DNA of 64,000 bases, from NCBI RefSeq assembly GCF_947504105.1, contig NZ_CANNGP010000010.1, forward strand, positions 42,844-106,843, given 5' to 3'. The notes beneath the pieces were generated by a model that saw only the letters and a list, made by a program, of their open reading frames with translations, did no database searches and was not told where the DNA came from. Position 1 is the stretch's first letter. Each line of letters opens with the position of its first letter. A program made the translations under genes and the position numbers. This DNA comes from an uncultured Tateyamaria sp. Lineage in GTDB: Bacteria > Pseudomonadota > Alphaproteobacteria > Rhodobacterales > Rhodobacteraceae. Positions 42,721 to 51,537 of the stretch are shown piece by piece.

Positions 42721-45700
42721 TCAGCCCAGCAAATCGTCATTCGGGTTGGTGTCGATCCCGATGATCAGCGGGTCATGATCGGATGCGGCAAACAGGCTGC
42801 CTTCAAAGAAGTTCGGATTGTTGAAGGCGGAATTGTAGTTCAGCAGGTCCGGTTCATCTGCATTGATGTGCCACTCTGCTGCCCCCGTGATCAGGCTGGC
42901 CATATCGTCCGACGCAATGGCATGATCCAACGCCCCACGTTGACCGTCAAAGACAAAGCTGTAGGCGTCGTCCTGGCCAATGAACTGGTCGATCAGGTCC
43001 ACCAGATCCGGATCATCGGTCAACGTCTGAACCGGATCTTCCTGAGCATAGGCGTTGAGATCGCCCATGATGATGAAGTTGGACACACCGCCGCCCATAT
43101 AGTCGTTTTCGATCCACGTCTGGACCTCGGCCGACGCGTCGGCGCGGACCTGGTTCCAGAAGCCCTGGCCGTCACCCTGATCAAAGTTCGGATCGTTGAC
43201 GAGCGCGTCGATATCGGCTTGCGTGATGTCGGTACCACCGCCATCCAGATAATCCTGCGCGGCCTCGACCAGATCATCCAGACCGCTGGGGCCTTTGGAC
43301 TTGAAGTGGTTCGAAACGATCGTGAACGTTTCGCCCGTTTCATTGGCTTCGAAGGTGGCTGCAACGGCGGGACGGTTCCTCTGGAAATCACCAACCTGGG
43401 AACCCGTTGGAACCACCGCGTTCAGCACTTCCGCCAAGGCAAAGGTCGTGGCAGCAGAACTTTCTTCGAACGCAAGGAATTCAGACCCCACAACCGACAC
43501 GGCGTTGGCATCATATATGATGCCCGTGGTGATCGCGTCAGTACCGATAAAGCCCGCATCGGCCGTTGGGTCCACAAAGGCGTAGTTCGCGCCTGATCCC
43601 GTTGCCGCCGCGTCGTCGTTCAGCGCGCCAACCAGTGTCGCGATGGCCGAATCCGAACCAAATCCACCGTTTTCGATCTCCTGCAGGGCGAATATCTCGG
43701 CACCGGTGCCCGTGATGGCGTCGACCAGTTTTTCGGTCTGACGTTCAAGATCGGCCTCGGTCGAGGCGCCGCGCGGATCAAGGCCGTTGGGACCCGAACC
43801 GCCGTCACCGTTCAACGTGGTGAAGTAGTTCAGCACATTGATCGACGCGACCTGAATATCCCCACCGACATCCGGCGCGGTCTCCTCGCGGGCGCCGGAA
43901 TTGGTGCTTTCGTCGATGTTCAGCGTGCCATCGACCAACATCCGGTACTCACCAAAACCAAAGGTCATAATGCCCGTGGTCGGCCCGTCGATCTCGGCCC
44001 CAAGGCGCAGCGTTGGTCCGGTTTCGGTGAACGTGTCGCCCGCATCAAGGAACCCATTGCCATTGTCGCCGGATGTCGTGTTGGGAATGTACTGGAACTC
44101 GTCGGGGTTTTGTTCCGAATTCCCGTCATCGATCAGCAGCCGGTTGTTGGCATTCTCTTCGGCCAACGCGGCAACCTCATCCGCTTCGGTCTGAGCGTCG
44201 AAGATTTGAGTTGGTTGTGTCTGTACGCCAGCCGACACGGTGATCTCACCAAAGCGGTCAAGGTTGAAATTCTCGACGACCGTGATGTTTTCCCCTTCGA
44301 TCCCGCTATCAAGGGTAAAGCGCATACCTTCGATCGCCTCGAAATCCTGTGCCGCGCCACTCAGCAGAACAGAGGCTGCCGTCGGCAGTTCGTTCCCTGA
44401 TGATACAATCCGCATCGTATCCTGACCCAGTTGCGTGGTGCCAAAGAATTCATCGACAACGCCACGTGTCACCACCAGATCGCCGACCTGCGGTTGGTTG
44501 TCGCCACCAGTAAAAACAAAAATGCCTTCCGACGTCTGGGCGTTGGCGTCGTTGTCGGCATCTTCTTCCTGCAGGAAATAGCCGTCCGATGTGACATAGG
44601 TGACGATCGCCTCGACCGTGACAACCTGATCCACCAGCTCACTTTCCGTGCCATCGCCCTGAATGTCAGAAATCAGCACCCGGTCGTCATCGTCCAGCAC
44701 CTCGACCGACGCACTGTCCGTGACAATGTCTCCTCCGACCGGGTTGTCGAGGGTGACAGTGAACGTTTCATCATCCTCGACCATCATGTCGCCCGTCACC
44801 TCCAAGGTGACCGTGGCACAGGTTTGACCGGCCGCAAATTGAACCGTGCCCGCGGGAAGGACACCGCCGAAATCGTCCGCGTCAACATCGCCTCCAATGG
44901 CGAAATCAATGCTTCCCGCTTCGGACACATCGCCATCGCGGGTGATTTCAAAAGTGACTTCGGTAACACCATCGTCGCCTTCGAACACATCCTCGCTGAG
45001 CGCTGAAACGGAATAGGTCGGCGGCTCGGGCTCTCCGGTGCCGCCTTCGCTTGTGCCTTCGATGACAATGTTCTGGAAGGCAAACGCCTCCGATCCACCA
45101 TCTGTGTTGGCAGTAAAGGTCAGGTTCAGGGTCGAACCGGTCCCGTCGATCGACCCGCTGAGCGTTTGCAACATGTTCGACAATACCTCTCCGGATCCCG
45201 ACAAGGTCAGCGGGTCACTCAGTGTTTCGACGCTGCCCCCGGCCAGCGTGTAGTCAAGCGTCGCGGCTTCATCGGCCACGAAGTCAAACAGCGTCATCTC
45301 GGTGCCGCCATCGATGTTGTAGGTAAAGCCGAAACTGTCTGAGCTTTCGAAATCACCCATCGCACCGGCGTCAATCGACAGCATCAGGTCTGTGAACCCC
45401 GAAATGTCAAAGGCCCACGTCGCCGTCACCGGACCAGACGTGTCGCTGTTGACGGTATCCGTCGCGCCGAAAAATGCATCCGTGTTGCTGCTGCCGTCGA
45501 TGATGCCAAGGCCGTCGCCGGGAAAGGCACCTGCACTGTCGTCAACAAGGCTGAACGGTATTGATGCGCTGGTGCCGACCTGGAAAATACCAAAACCGTC
45601 GCCCGCACTCGAAAAGGTCGGCGCATTGTTCATGAACGAAATCAGGTTCACATCCGCATCACCTGTCAGCGTCGAGGCAACCACCTGTGGCTCCGAAGAC

Positions 45701-47670
45701 GCCGCAGCCTCGATTACGAGGTTCTGCAGTGCAAAGGCTTCTGATCCACCATCGGTGCTGCCGGTCAAAGTGACGTTCAGTACGGATCCGGTTCCCGCCA
45801 ATTCCGCGCTCAATGTTTGCAACGCATTCGACAACACCTCGCCCGTACCGCTCACGATCAGCGGGTCATCCAATGTCTCGACGCCGCCACCAGCCAATGT
45901 GTAATCGACAGTCGCCGCTTCATCGGCCACAAACTCAAAGAGCACCATTTCGGAACCGCCATCGATGTTGTAGGTCAACACGAAGCTGTCGGAGCTTTCG
46001 AAATCGCCCATGGCACCGACATCCACGCTAAGGCTCAGATTGCTCTCCCCCGCGATATCAAAGCTCCAGATGGCCGAAACAGGGCCATCGTTGTCGGCGT
46101 TCTGCGTGTCCGTGGCACCAAAGAACACATCCGTGTTGCTGTTGCTGTCGATGATGCCAAGGCTGTCGCCCGGGAACACTGCCGCGCTATCGTCAATCAG
46201 GCTGAACGGGACAGACCCCGCTCCGGCCTGGAAAAGGCCAAACCCATCCCCGGCGCTGGAGAATTCCGGCGCAGTGCTCACGAAACTCAGCAGCCCCAGC
46301 GACGCACTGCCAACCATATCAAAGGCAATGACGTTGGAGCCTGCCCCCCCGGTCGGCGGCAGAGCCACGACCTGAACCGCGACATTCCGGGTCGTGCTTT
46401 CATTGCCGTCCGATATCGTCAACTCAAGATCGTAGATATTGTCTCCCTCCTGATCGAGCGGATTTTCCAGATCGGGGGCATCGAGGAAACTGATGGCGCC
46501 CGTCGCTTCGTCGATGGTGAACAACGCCGCATCCGCGCCGGACAGGGAAAAGCTCAACGCATCGCCGTTCGCGTCTTCGGCATCGATCACGGCCTGGAAC
46601 ATGCTGTTGCCTTCGATCAGGCAAATCTGTTCGACGGCCAGAAGGTTCGGGGCATCATTCTCGCCCTCGATGGTGACAGAGACGGTCGCAGTGACCGTGC
46701 TGCCATTGTTGTCGGTGACAGAATAGGTGAACGTGTCAGTCGCACTGTCACCATTGCCCAGGCTTTCGAAAATTGTGCCCGGATCATAGATCACCTCGCC
46801 ATCCACAAGGCTGACCACTGCACCAGCGGCGCTGGTTGCGGACACCGCCGTGATCTCGAGCACGTCACCATCCACGTCAGTGTCATTTGCCAACAGCGCC
46901 GCCGTCGTCACTGTCAAAACACCGCTTTCGCTTACGGTCGCGGTGTCATCGCCTGCAATGACCGGGTCATTTTCACCCGTGACAGTGACCGTTACGGTGG
47001 CGGTGTCCGTGCCGCCCTTGCCGTCGTCCACGACATAGGTGAACGTATCGGTCGCGGTCTCACCAACAGCCAGATTATCAAAAAGCGTGCCCGGATCGTA
47101 GCTGATCTCTCCCCCGTCCAGCGTCACGGTCGCACCCGCTGCGCTCGTGGCAGAGACGGACGTGATCTCTGTCGTATCTCCGTCGAATTCCTGGTCATTG
47201 GCCAGAAGCGCGCCTGTCGTGATCGTCAGAGTTGCATTCTCTGCGGTCGAAACAGCATCGTCGCCCGCAAGCACGGCGTTGTTCAGACCATTGAGGAAAA
47301 GGGGGTAGTCGTCTTCGGCAAAATACAGCGCCTCGACGCTGTACAGTGTGTCACGGCCTGCATCGTCGACACTCGGATCGACCGACTTGACCGTGGTCGG
47401 ACCCCACCAGCTTCGGGTGCTTATGGCATAGTCATCAATCGAGCCCGCATACTGCGCTGTATCGAACCCGAAACCGCCAAAGATACGGTCGTTACCGGCA
47501 CCGCCGTTGATCGTATCATCGCCAAAACCGGCAAAGACCAAATCGCTTCCAGCACCTGATGAGATCGAGTCGTTTCCGCCGAATGCGAAAATGACATCCC
47601 GCCCATCCGTTCCCGTTAAGGTATCCGATCCCCACGATCCAAATTCAAAGTTACGATGATGACGACCCAT
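42721..47670 (-). CDS. Large secreted ExeM/NucH-type endonuclease with RTX, VCBS/Ig-like and Calx-beta modules
   Basis: 1649 residues, strongly acidic. Order: RTX Ca-binding nonapeptides at about 15-70 (GAGSDLVFAGFGDDTINGGA); two VCBS/cadherin-like repeats at about 130-340; a cadherin-like module to 444; two tandem modules of about 210 residues (444-657, 657-872); a Calx-beta domain (885-990); the ExeM-type OB domain (from 993, LISDIQGDGTESELVDQVVT); and an endonuclease/exonuclease/phosphatase domain (1271 to the end). That domain has ASINVLNYF, ALQEIEN, NHFKSKGPSG, MGDLNAYAQ and ASDHDPL, supplying the metal and catalytic Asn, Glu, Asp and His. Probably extracellular DNA degradation. No N-terminal signal peptide; the RTX block is at the N-terminus, not the C-terminus as in classical type I substrates. 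Confidence 0.9.
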   Translation of the reverse strand: MGRHHRNFEFGSWGSDTLTGTDGRDVIFAFGGNDSISSGAGSDLVFAGFGDDTINGGAGNDRIFGGFGFDTAQYAGSIDDYAISTRSWWGPTTVKSVDPSVDDAGRDTLYSVEALYFAEDDYPLFLNGLNNAVLAGDDAVSTAENATLTITTGALLANDQEFDGDTTEITSVSATSAAGATVTLDGGEISYDPGTLFDNLAVGETATDTFTYVVDDGKGGTDTATVTVTVTGENDPVIAGDDTATVSESGVLTVTTAALLANDTDVDGDVLEITAVSATSAAGAVVSLVDGEVIYDPGTIFESLGNGDSATDTFTYSVTDNNGSTVTATVSVTIEGENDAPNLLAVEQICLIEGNSMFQAVIDAEDANGDALSFSLSGADAALFTIDEATGAISFLDAPDLENPLDQEGDNIYDLELTISDGNESTTRNVAVQVVALPPTGGAGSNVIAFDMVGSASLGLLSFVSTAPEFSSAGDGFGLFQAGAGSVPFSLIDDSAAVFPGDSLGIIDSNSNTDVFFGATDTQNADNDGPVSAIWSFDIAGESNLSLSVDVGAMGDFESSDSFVLTYNIDGGSEMVLFEFVADEAATVDYTLAGGGVETLDDPLIVSGTGEVLSNALQTLSAELAGTGSVLNVTLTGSTDGGSEAFALQNLVIEAAASSEPQVVASTLTGDADVNLISFMNNAPTFSSAGDGFGIFQVGTSASIPFSLVDDSAGAFPGDGLGIIDGSSNTDAFFGATDTVNSDTSGPVTATWAFDISGFTDLMLSIDAGAMGDFESSDSFGFTYNIDGGTEMTLFDFVADEAATLDYTLAGGSVETLSDPLTLSGSGEVLSNMLQTLSGSIDGTGSTLNLTFTANTDGGSEAFAFQNIVIEGTSEGGTGEPEPPTYSVSALSEDVFEGDDGVTEVTFEITRDGDVSEAGSIDFAIGGDVDADDFGGVLPAGTVQFAAGQTCATVTLEVTGDMMVEDDETFTVTLDNPVGGDIVTDSASVEVLDDDDRVLISDIQGDGTESELVDQVVTVEAIVTYVTSDGYFLQEEDADNDANAQTSEGIFVFTGGDNQPQVGDLVVTRGVVDEFFGTTQLGQDTMRIVSSGNELPTAASVLLSGAAQDFEAIEGMRFTLDSGIEGENITVVENFNLDRFGEITVSAGVQTQPTQIFDAQTEADEVAALAEENANNRLLIDDGNSEQNPDEFQYIPNTTSGDNGNGFLDAGDTFTETGPTLRLGAEIDGPTTGIMTFGFGEYRMLVDGTLNIDESTNSGAREETAPDVGGDIQVASINVLNYFTTLNGDGGSGPNGLDPRGASTEADLERQTEKLVDAITGTGAEIFALQEIENGGFGSDSAIATLVGALNDDAAATGSGANYAFVDPTADAGFIGTDAITTGIIYDANAVSVVGSEFLAFEESSAATTFALAEVLNAVVPTGSQVGDFQRNRPAVAATFEANETGETFTIVSNHFKSKGPSGLDDLVEAAQDYLDGGGTDITQADIDALVNDPNFDQGDGQGFWNQVRADASAEVQTWIENDYMGGGVSNFIIMGDLNAYAQEDPVQTLTDDPDLVDLIDQFIGQDDAYSFVFDGQRGALDHAIASDDMASLITGAAEWHINADEPDLLNYNSAFNNPNFFEGSLFAASDHDPLIIGIDTNPNDDLLG
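45055..46338 (-). repeat. Tandem duplication of a ~210-residue module inside the RTX nuclease
   Basis: Two adjacent coding segments (about 46338-45710 and 45690-45055) encode near-identical modules. Shared stretches include FFGATDT, VGAMGDFESSDSF or AGAMGDFESSDSF, TYNIDGG, FVADEAAT and STDGGSEAF or NTDGGSEAF. Each reads like a jelly-roll carbohydrate- or surface-binding module. Boundaries are approximate. Confidence 0.75.
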
Positions 47671-47974
47671 GTCGCGTCCCCCTGGAAATTGATGCTTTTA
47701 GCTTGTCCTCTCATCTAGTTGTAAAAGTTATGGAACAGTCGAACGACAATTTGTGTCGACGGCGATTTCTCGCTCGAGTTGTGCGTAGAGCGTCGCTAAA
47801 ATCATCAGAGTGGCAGGATTTTCAGCAATATGGCAGTCTGCCGGTCGCGCCGGCCATTCGGCTTGAACTCCGGCGACCGTGTCTAGCCAAAATGGAACCA
47901 ACGCCGCCGAACATAAACCTTCGTTGCCGCTATCGCACAAACCGCAATTCTGGAACAAACATACTGTGGCGTAG
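47671..47974. other. Upstream region of the RTX nuclease gene, no gene seen
   Basis: 304 bases between the divergently placed nuclease start and the dehalogenase stop. Short frames on both strands have no recognisable domain, no good ribosome-binding site and unusual composition. The segment next to the nuclease start is relatively AT-rich and presumably holds its promoter. No clear terminator for the dehalogenase's upstream neighbour or operator could be assigned. Confidence 0.5.
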
Positions 47975-48883
47975 CTACCGGTTCACCGTCATAAACTCCA
48001 CCGTCGCCTGCGCCAGTTCAGGGCCTACATCCTCTTGCAGGAAATGCCCGGCCCCATCAAAGATCACATGCGCCTGACCCTTGGCCCCCGGCATCTTGTG
48101 CTGGAACACCTTCTCGACCCCGGCCATCACTTTGTCCTGCGCGCCAAAGGCGGTCAGGACGGGCAGCTCCAGTGTCTCCAACACAGCCCACGCCGCCCGG
48201 TTCGGCCCTGCGGCCGGGTCATCCGGCCCATCCGGCACCAGCATCGGAAACACCCGCGCACCGGCCTTGTAACTCTCATCGGGGAACGGCGCATTGTAAG
48301 CTGCCACTTCCTCGGGCGTCAGCTTCGTTTCGGTCCCGCCATAGACAATCCGGCCCGCATCGAACGGGTCAACCGTCTGCGAAAACTCACGCCACGCCTT
48401 GAACGCATCACTCATCGGATGATCCCCCGTGGGCAGCGCCGTATTCGCCACCACCAGCCGCGCAAACTGCTCCGGCATGGCCGCCAACAGACGCAAGCCG
48501 ATCAACCCGCCCCAGTCCTGGCAGACCAGCGTAGTGCCCGTCGCATCGACCTGCCGCAGCCAGTCGCTCATCCAGTCCACATGCCGCTGATAGGTATAGT
48601 CGGACTGCAGCGCGGGCTTGTCCGACCGGCCAAAGCCCACAAGATCGGGGGCCAGTACCCGATGACCCGCAGCGGTAAAAACCGGGATCATGTGACGATA
48701 GAGGTAACTCCATGTCGGCTCCCCGTGCATGACCAGCACAACCTCGCCGTCACGCGGCCCTTCGTCCAGGTAATGGACACGCAGTGACCCGCCATCGGTA
48801 TCGTCGACATCGACATAATGCGGGGCAAAGTCGAAATCCGGCAGCCCGTCAAACCGGGCATCGTCGGTCCTCAAGATATCCAT
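47975..48883 (-). CDS. Haloalkane dehalogenase (alpha/beta hydrolase)
   Basis: Hydrolyses carbon-halogen bonds of haloalkanes to alcohols. It has 302 residues. The oxyanion/halide region HGEPTWSYLYR is at 53-63, the nucleophile Asp123 with halide-binding Trp124 is in VCQDWGGLIG, the catalytic acid is probably in FGAQDKVM and the catalytic His in GAGHFLQED near the C-terminus. The DWGG elbow instead of GxSxG distinguishes it from esterases; an epoxide hydrolase is the main alternative but would usually have two cap-domain tyrosines. The start at 48883 has GGAGG five bases upstream. It stands alone, divergent from the VOC gene. Confidence 0.86.
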   Translation of the reverse strand: MDILRTDDARFDGLPDFDFAPHYVDVDDTDGGSLRVHYLDEGPRDGEVVLVMHGEPTWSYLYRHMIPVFTAAGHRVLAPDLVGFGRSDKPALQSDYTYQRHVDWMSDWLRQVDATGTTLVCQDWGGLIGLRLLAAMPEQFARLVVANTALPTGDHPMSDAFKAWREFSQTVDPFDAGRIVYGGTETKLTPEEVAAYNAPFPDESYKAGARVFPMLVPDGPDDPAAGPNRAAWAVLETLELPVLTAFGAQDKVMAGVEKVFQHKMPGAKGQAHVIFDGAGHFLQEDVGPELAQATVEFMTVNR

Positions 48884-49021
48884 GGCATCCTCCACTGGCA
48901 GATGCTCAGCCTATGGGCGCCCAAGCGCATCTGTCCACCGCCCCGCACCAACGCTGTGCGGAACTGCGCCTAGGCACTGAACCTGACGATCCCTAGCTTT
49001 CGGATCACAAGGAGACGCACC

Positions 49022-49510
49022 ATGACCGCCAAAGTCCCCGCCGACACACGCGTCGGCCATATCCACCTCAAGGTCGCCGACCTCGGACGGTCCATCACGT
49101 TCTACCGCGATGTCCTCGGCTTCACCCTGACCCAACGCTACGGCGATCAGGCCGCCTTCCTGTCGGCGGGCGGCTACCATCACCATATCGGGCTGAACAC
49201 CTGGCACTCGCGCGGCGCAGGCCCAGCACCGGAACAGGCGGCGGGCCTCTATCACGTGGCCTTTCTCTTCCCCGACCGCGCGTCGCTTGGGGCGGCCTTG
49301 GGCCGCGTGCTCGATCACGGCACAGCACTGGACGGGGCCGCTGATCACGGCGTGTCCGAAGCCGTCTACATCCGTGACCCCGATGGTAACGGGATCGAGC
49401 TGTACCGCGACCGGCCAGAGGCGGAGTGGCCCCGCACATCCGATGGCACGCTTGCCATGGTCAACACACCGCTGGATGTGCCCGCACTGCTGGCCGAAGG
49501 TGCGGCATAA
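49022..49510 (+). CDS. VOC family protein, extradiol-dioxygenase-like
   Basis: 162 residues with two VOC modules. The first begins VGHIHLKVADLGRSITFYRDVLGF, the second near AGLYHVAFLFPDRASLGAAL and ends SEAVYIRDPDGNGIELYRDRP. The His of GHIHLKV, the His of YHVAF and the Glu of IELYRD are the expected facial metal triad of CatE-type proteins. The substrate is unknown. It has a good AAGGAG upstream of ATG 49022. Confidence 0.87.
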   Translation: MTAKVPADTRVGHIHLKVADLGRSITFYRDVLGFTLTQRYGDQAAFLSAGGYHHHIGLNTWHSRGAGPAPEQAAGLYHVAFLFPDRASLGAALGRVLDHGTALDGAADHGVSEAVYIRDPDGNGIELYRDRPEAEWPRTSDGTLAMVNTPLDVPALLAEGAA

Positions 49511-49557
49511 TCACCCCCGTTAACTGTTCCTAAGCGTGGTTTTCTATCTGCGCACCG

Positions 49558-49666
49558 AAACATCGCAGTTTGCCCGCCAAATGACGCGGTTTTTCGGAAA
49601 CGGGCAAAAGGACCTCGGAAATGGCCGCCTCAAATGTCGTAGTTTCGCGGGGAAAACATGCAGTTT
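49558..49666. repeat. Four helically spaced AAAC/T..GTTT repeats upstream of the deacetylase gene
   Basis: Four imperfect copies of a 14-base element lie in the 280-base gap before 49791: AAACATCGCAGTTT (49558), AAATGACGCGGTTT (49579), AAATGTCGTAGTTT (49632) and AAAACATGCAGTTT (49653). Start-to-start distances are 21, 53 and 21 bases, close to 2, 5 and 2 DNA turns. The first three agree at most positions (AAAYRNCGYRGTTT). This looks like a multi-site operator. Confidence 0.45.
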
Positions 49667-49790
49667 TGACACAAGGCGCCCGTCAAGGACGCCGCCAATC
49701 CTGCGCAGACGTCATGGTTAACAGACCGCACGCTGGCATGGACAATCCCGGACCGCTTCGACACCTTCGACCGCAAAGGGAGGGGCACAA

Positions 49791-50897
49791 ATGAGCACTG
49801 GATTCTACTGGGACGAACGCACCATGTGGCACGGCGGCGGCAACTATGCCTTCACCGTTCCATTGGGTGGATTGGTGCAGCCGCTCGCCGCCGGTGGTCT
49901 ACCCGAAAGCCCTGAAACCAAGCGGCGGATGAAGAACCTGATGGATGTCACGGGTCTGACAAATGACCTGCATGTCACCACGGCTGACGCTGCGACACAT
50001 GACCAGTTACTGCGTGTGCATCCCGACAGCTACCTGAGTGAATTCAAAGCCTTATCGGATGCAAAAGGGGGTGAGATCGGCCACCACGCGCCCTTTGCAA
50101 CGGGCGGATACGAGATCGCCGCACTGGCCGCTGGCCTCACCACTGCAGCGGTCGAAGCCGTACTGAAAGGCACCCATGAAAACGCCTACGCCCTCGCCCG
50201 CCCGCCGGGCCACCATTGCGAGGCCGCGACCCCCATGGGCTTCTGCCTGATGGCCAACATCGCCATCGCGATCGAGGCCGCCAAAGCCACCCGACCCGAT
50301 CTGCGTGTCGCCGTTCTGGACTGGGATGTGCACCACGGCAATGGCACGGAATCCATCTTCTATAACCGGCCCGATGTGCTCACGATCTCCTTCCATCAGG
50401 AAGGGAATTATCCTTTAGAAACCGGATACTTAGAAGATCGTGGTAGAGGAGAAGGAGAAGGCGCAAACATCAACCTCCCCCTGCCCGCAGGGACCGGCCA
50501 CACCGCCTATCTCCACGCCATTGACCGCGTGGCCGTTCCGGCCATCGAAGCCTTCAATCCCGACCTGATCATCGTGGCCTGCGGCTTTGACGCCGCCGCC
50601 GTGGACCCCCTCGCCCGGATGCTCGCCACTGCCGAAACCTTCCGCGAAATGACGTTGAAGATCAAAGCCTTGGCGGAACGTATCTGCGACGGCAAACTGG
50701 TTCTCAGCCACGAGGGCGGATACTCGGAAATCTACGTCCCCTTCTGTGGTCACGCCACGCTCGAAGCCCTGTCTGGCAGCAAAATCACCGCCCCCGATCC
50801 CATGGCCCGCGCCTTGAACAACCGTCAGCCGGGACCACGGTTCGATGCCTTCCTGCGCGCCGAAATCGACCATATGGCCCAACAACTTGACCTCTAA
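49791..50897 (+). CDS. Class II histone-deacetylase-like / acetylpolyamine amidohydrolase
   Basis: Zinc-dependent deacetylase of the arginase/HDAC fold. It has 368 residues. The catalytic His pair is H141-H142 in ARPPGHHCEAATPMGFC, the zinc ligands are D179 and H181 in LDWDVHHGNGT and D267 in CGFDAAAVDP, and the C-terminal HEGGYSEIYVPFC loop is present. In bacteria such enzymes act on acetylpolyamines or other small amides. A short patch at 50401-50460 uses codons rare in this DNA (two TTA, one AGA, several GGA/GAA; 25 G+C of 60). ATG 49791 follows AAGGGAGGGG. Confidence 0.9.
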   Translation: MSTGFYWDERTMWHGGGNYAFTVPLGGLVQPLAAGGLPESPETKRRMKNLMDVTGLTNDLHVTTADAATHDQLLRVHPDSYLSEFKALSDAKGGEIGHHAPFATGGYEIAALAAGLTTAAVEAVLKGTHENAYALARPPGHHCEAATPMGFCLMANIAIAIEAAKATRPDLRVAVLDWDVHHGNGTESIFYNRPDVLTISFHQEGNYPLETGYLEDRGRGEGEGANINLPLPAGTGHTAYLHAIDRVAVPAIEAFNPDLIIVACGFDAAAVDPLARMLATAETFREMTLKIKALAERICDGKLVLSHEGGYSEIYVPFCGHATLEALSGSKITAPDPMARALNNRQPGPRFDAFLRAEIDHMAQQLDL

Positions 50898-50958
50898 CCC
50901 CTTGACGTCGCAGCCAATCGCCACGACATGACCCTCAACATGTAAAAAGGCGTAACAT

Positions 50959-51537
50959 ATGCCCGCAAGAAACCAAGCCGCCCTCGACTTCCTTTTGACC
51001 CGCCGGTCCCGCCCCGCGAAGACACTGCGAGAACCCGTACCCGACCGGGCAACGCTCGAACAGCTTCTGACGGCGGCTGCCCGCACCCCGGATCATGGCA
51101 AACTGGAACCGTGGCGCTTCATCATGCTGGGCAAGGGGGCCATGCCCCGATTGGCCGAGGCGGCCGAAAAACGCGGCAGGGCACTTGGCCTCGACCCCGA
51201 TCAAATCACCAAAGGTCGGTCACAATTCGATCAGGGACACCTTGCTGTCGCAGTCATTGAAGTCACCCGCCCGGTCGAAAAAATTCCAGCACTTGAAATG
51301 ACTTACTCAGCGGGCGCGGTTTGTCTGTCGCTGCTCAACGCAGCCCTCGCCGCAGGTTGGGGAGCCAACTGGCTCAGCGGTTGGCCGAGCCATGATCGAG
51401 GGTTCATGACCGACGCGCTCCATCTGTCAGATAACGAACGGATCGCCGGGTTCATCCACATCGGCACCGAAACCTCCGCGCCGCCCGAACGCCCCCGCCC
51501 GGACGTACCAGCCATCACCACATGGGTCGACGCATGA
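50959..51537 (+). CDS. Nitroreductase family protein (YdjA-like)
   Basis: FMN-dependent NAD(P)H oxidoreductase, 192 residues. FMN-binding residues appear in LLTRRSRPAKTLREPVPDRA near residue 10 and AARTPDHGKLEPWRFI near 37. The later segment SAGAVCLSLLNAALAAGWGANWLSGWP contacts the cofactor and the dimer partner. The compact length matches the YdjA subgroup rather than NfsA/NfsB. The physiological substrate is unknown. It overlaps the next, interrupted gene by ATGA. Confidence 0.9.
   Translation: MPARNQAALDFLLTRRSRPAKTLREPVPDRATLEQLLTAAARTPDHGKLEPWRFIMLGKGAMPRLAEAAEKRGRALGLDPDQITKGRSQFDQGHLAVAVIEVTRPVEKIPALEMTYSAGAVCLSLLNAALAAGWGANWLSGWPSHDRGFMTDALHLSDNERIAGFIHIGTETSAPPERPRPDVPAITTWVDA

Noticed and set aside
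45817..47559. 580-codon open frame opposite the RTX nuclease
   Set aside because: It arises from the acidic repeat coding on the other strand; low-complexity translation with no motif or ribosome-binding site.
47703..48077. 124-codon frame in the nuclease-dehalogenase gap
   Set aside because: No recognisable domain or ribosome-binding site, and it runs into the dehalogenase gene antisense.
49536..49721. 61-codon frame upstream of the deacetylase gene
   Set aside because: No good start signal or family; the DNA repeats in the same place explain the region better.
49519..49722. Two GTTAAC palindromes as a CtrA site before the deacetylase gene
   Set aside because: They lie about 200 bases apart and no paired half-site at 6-7 bases was found.
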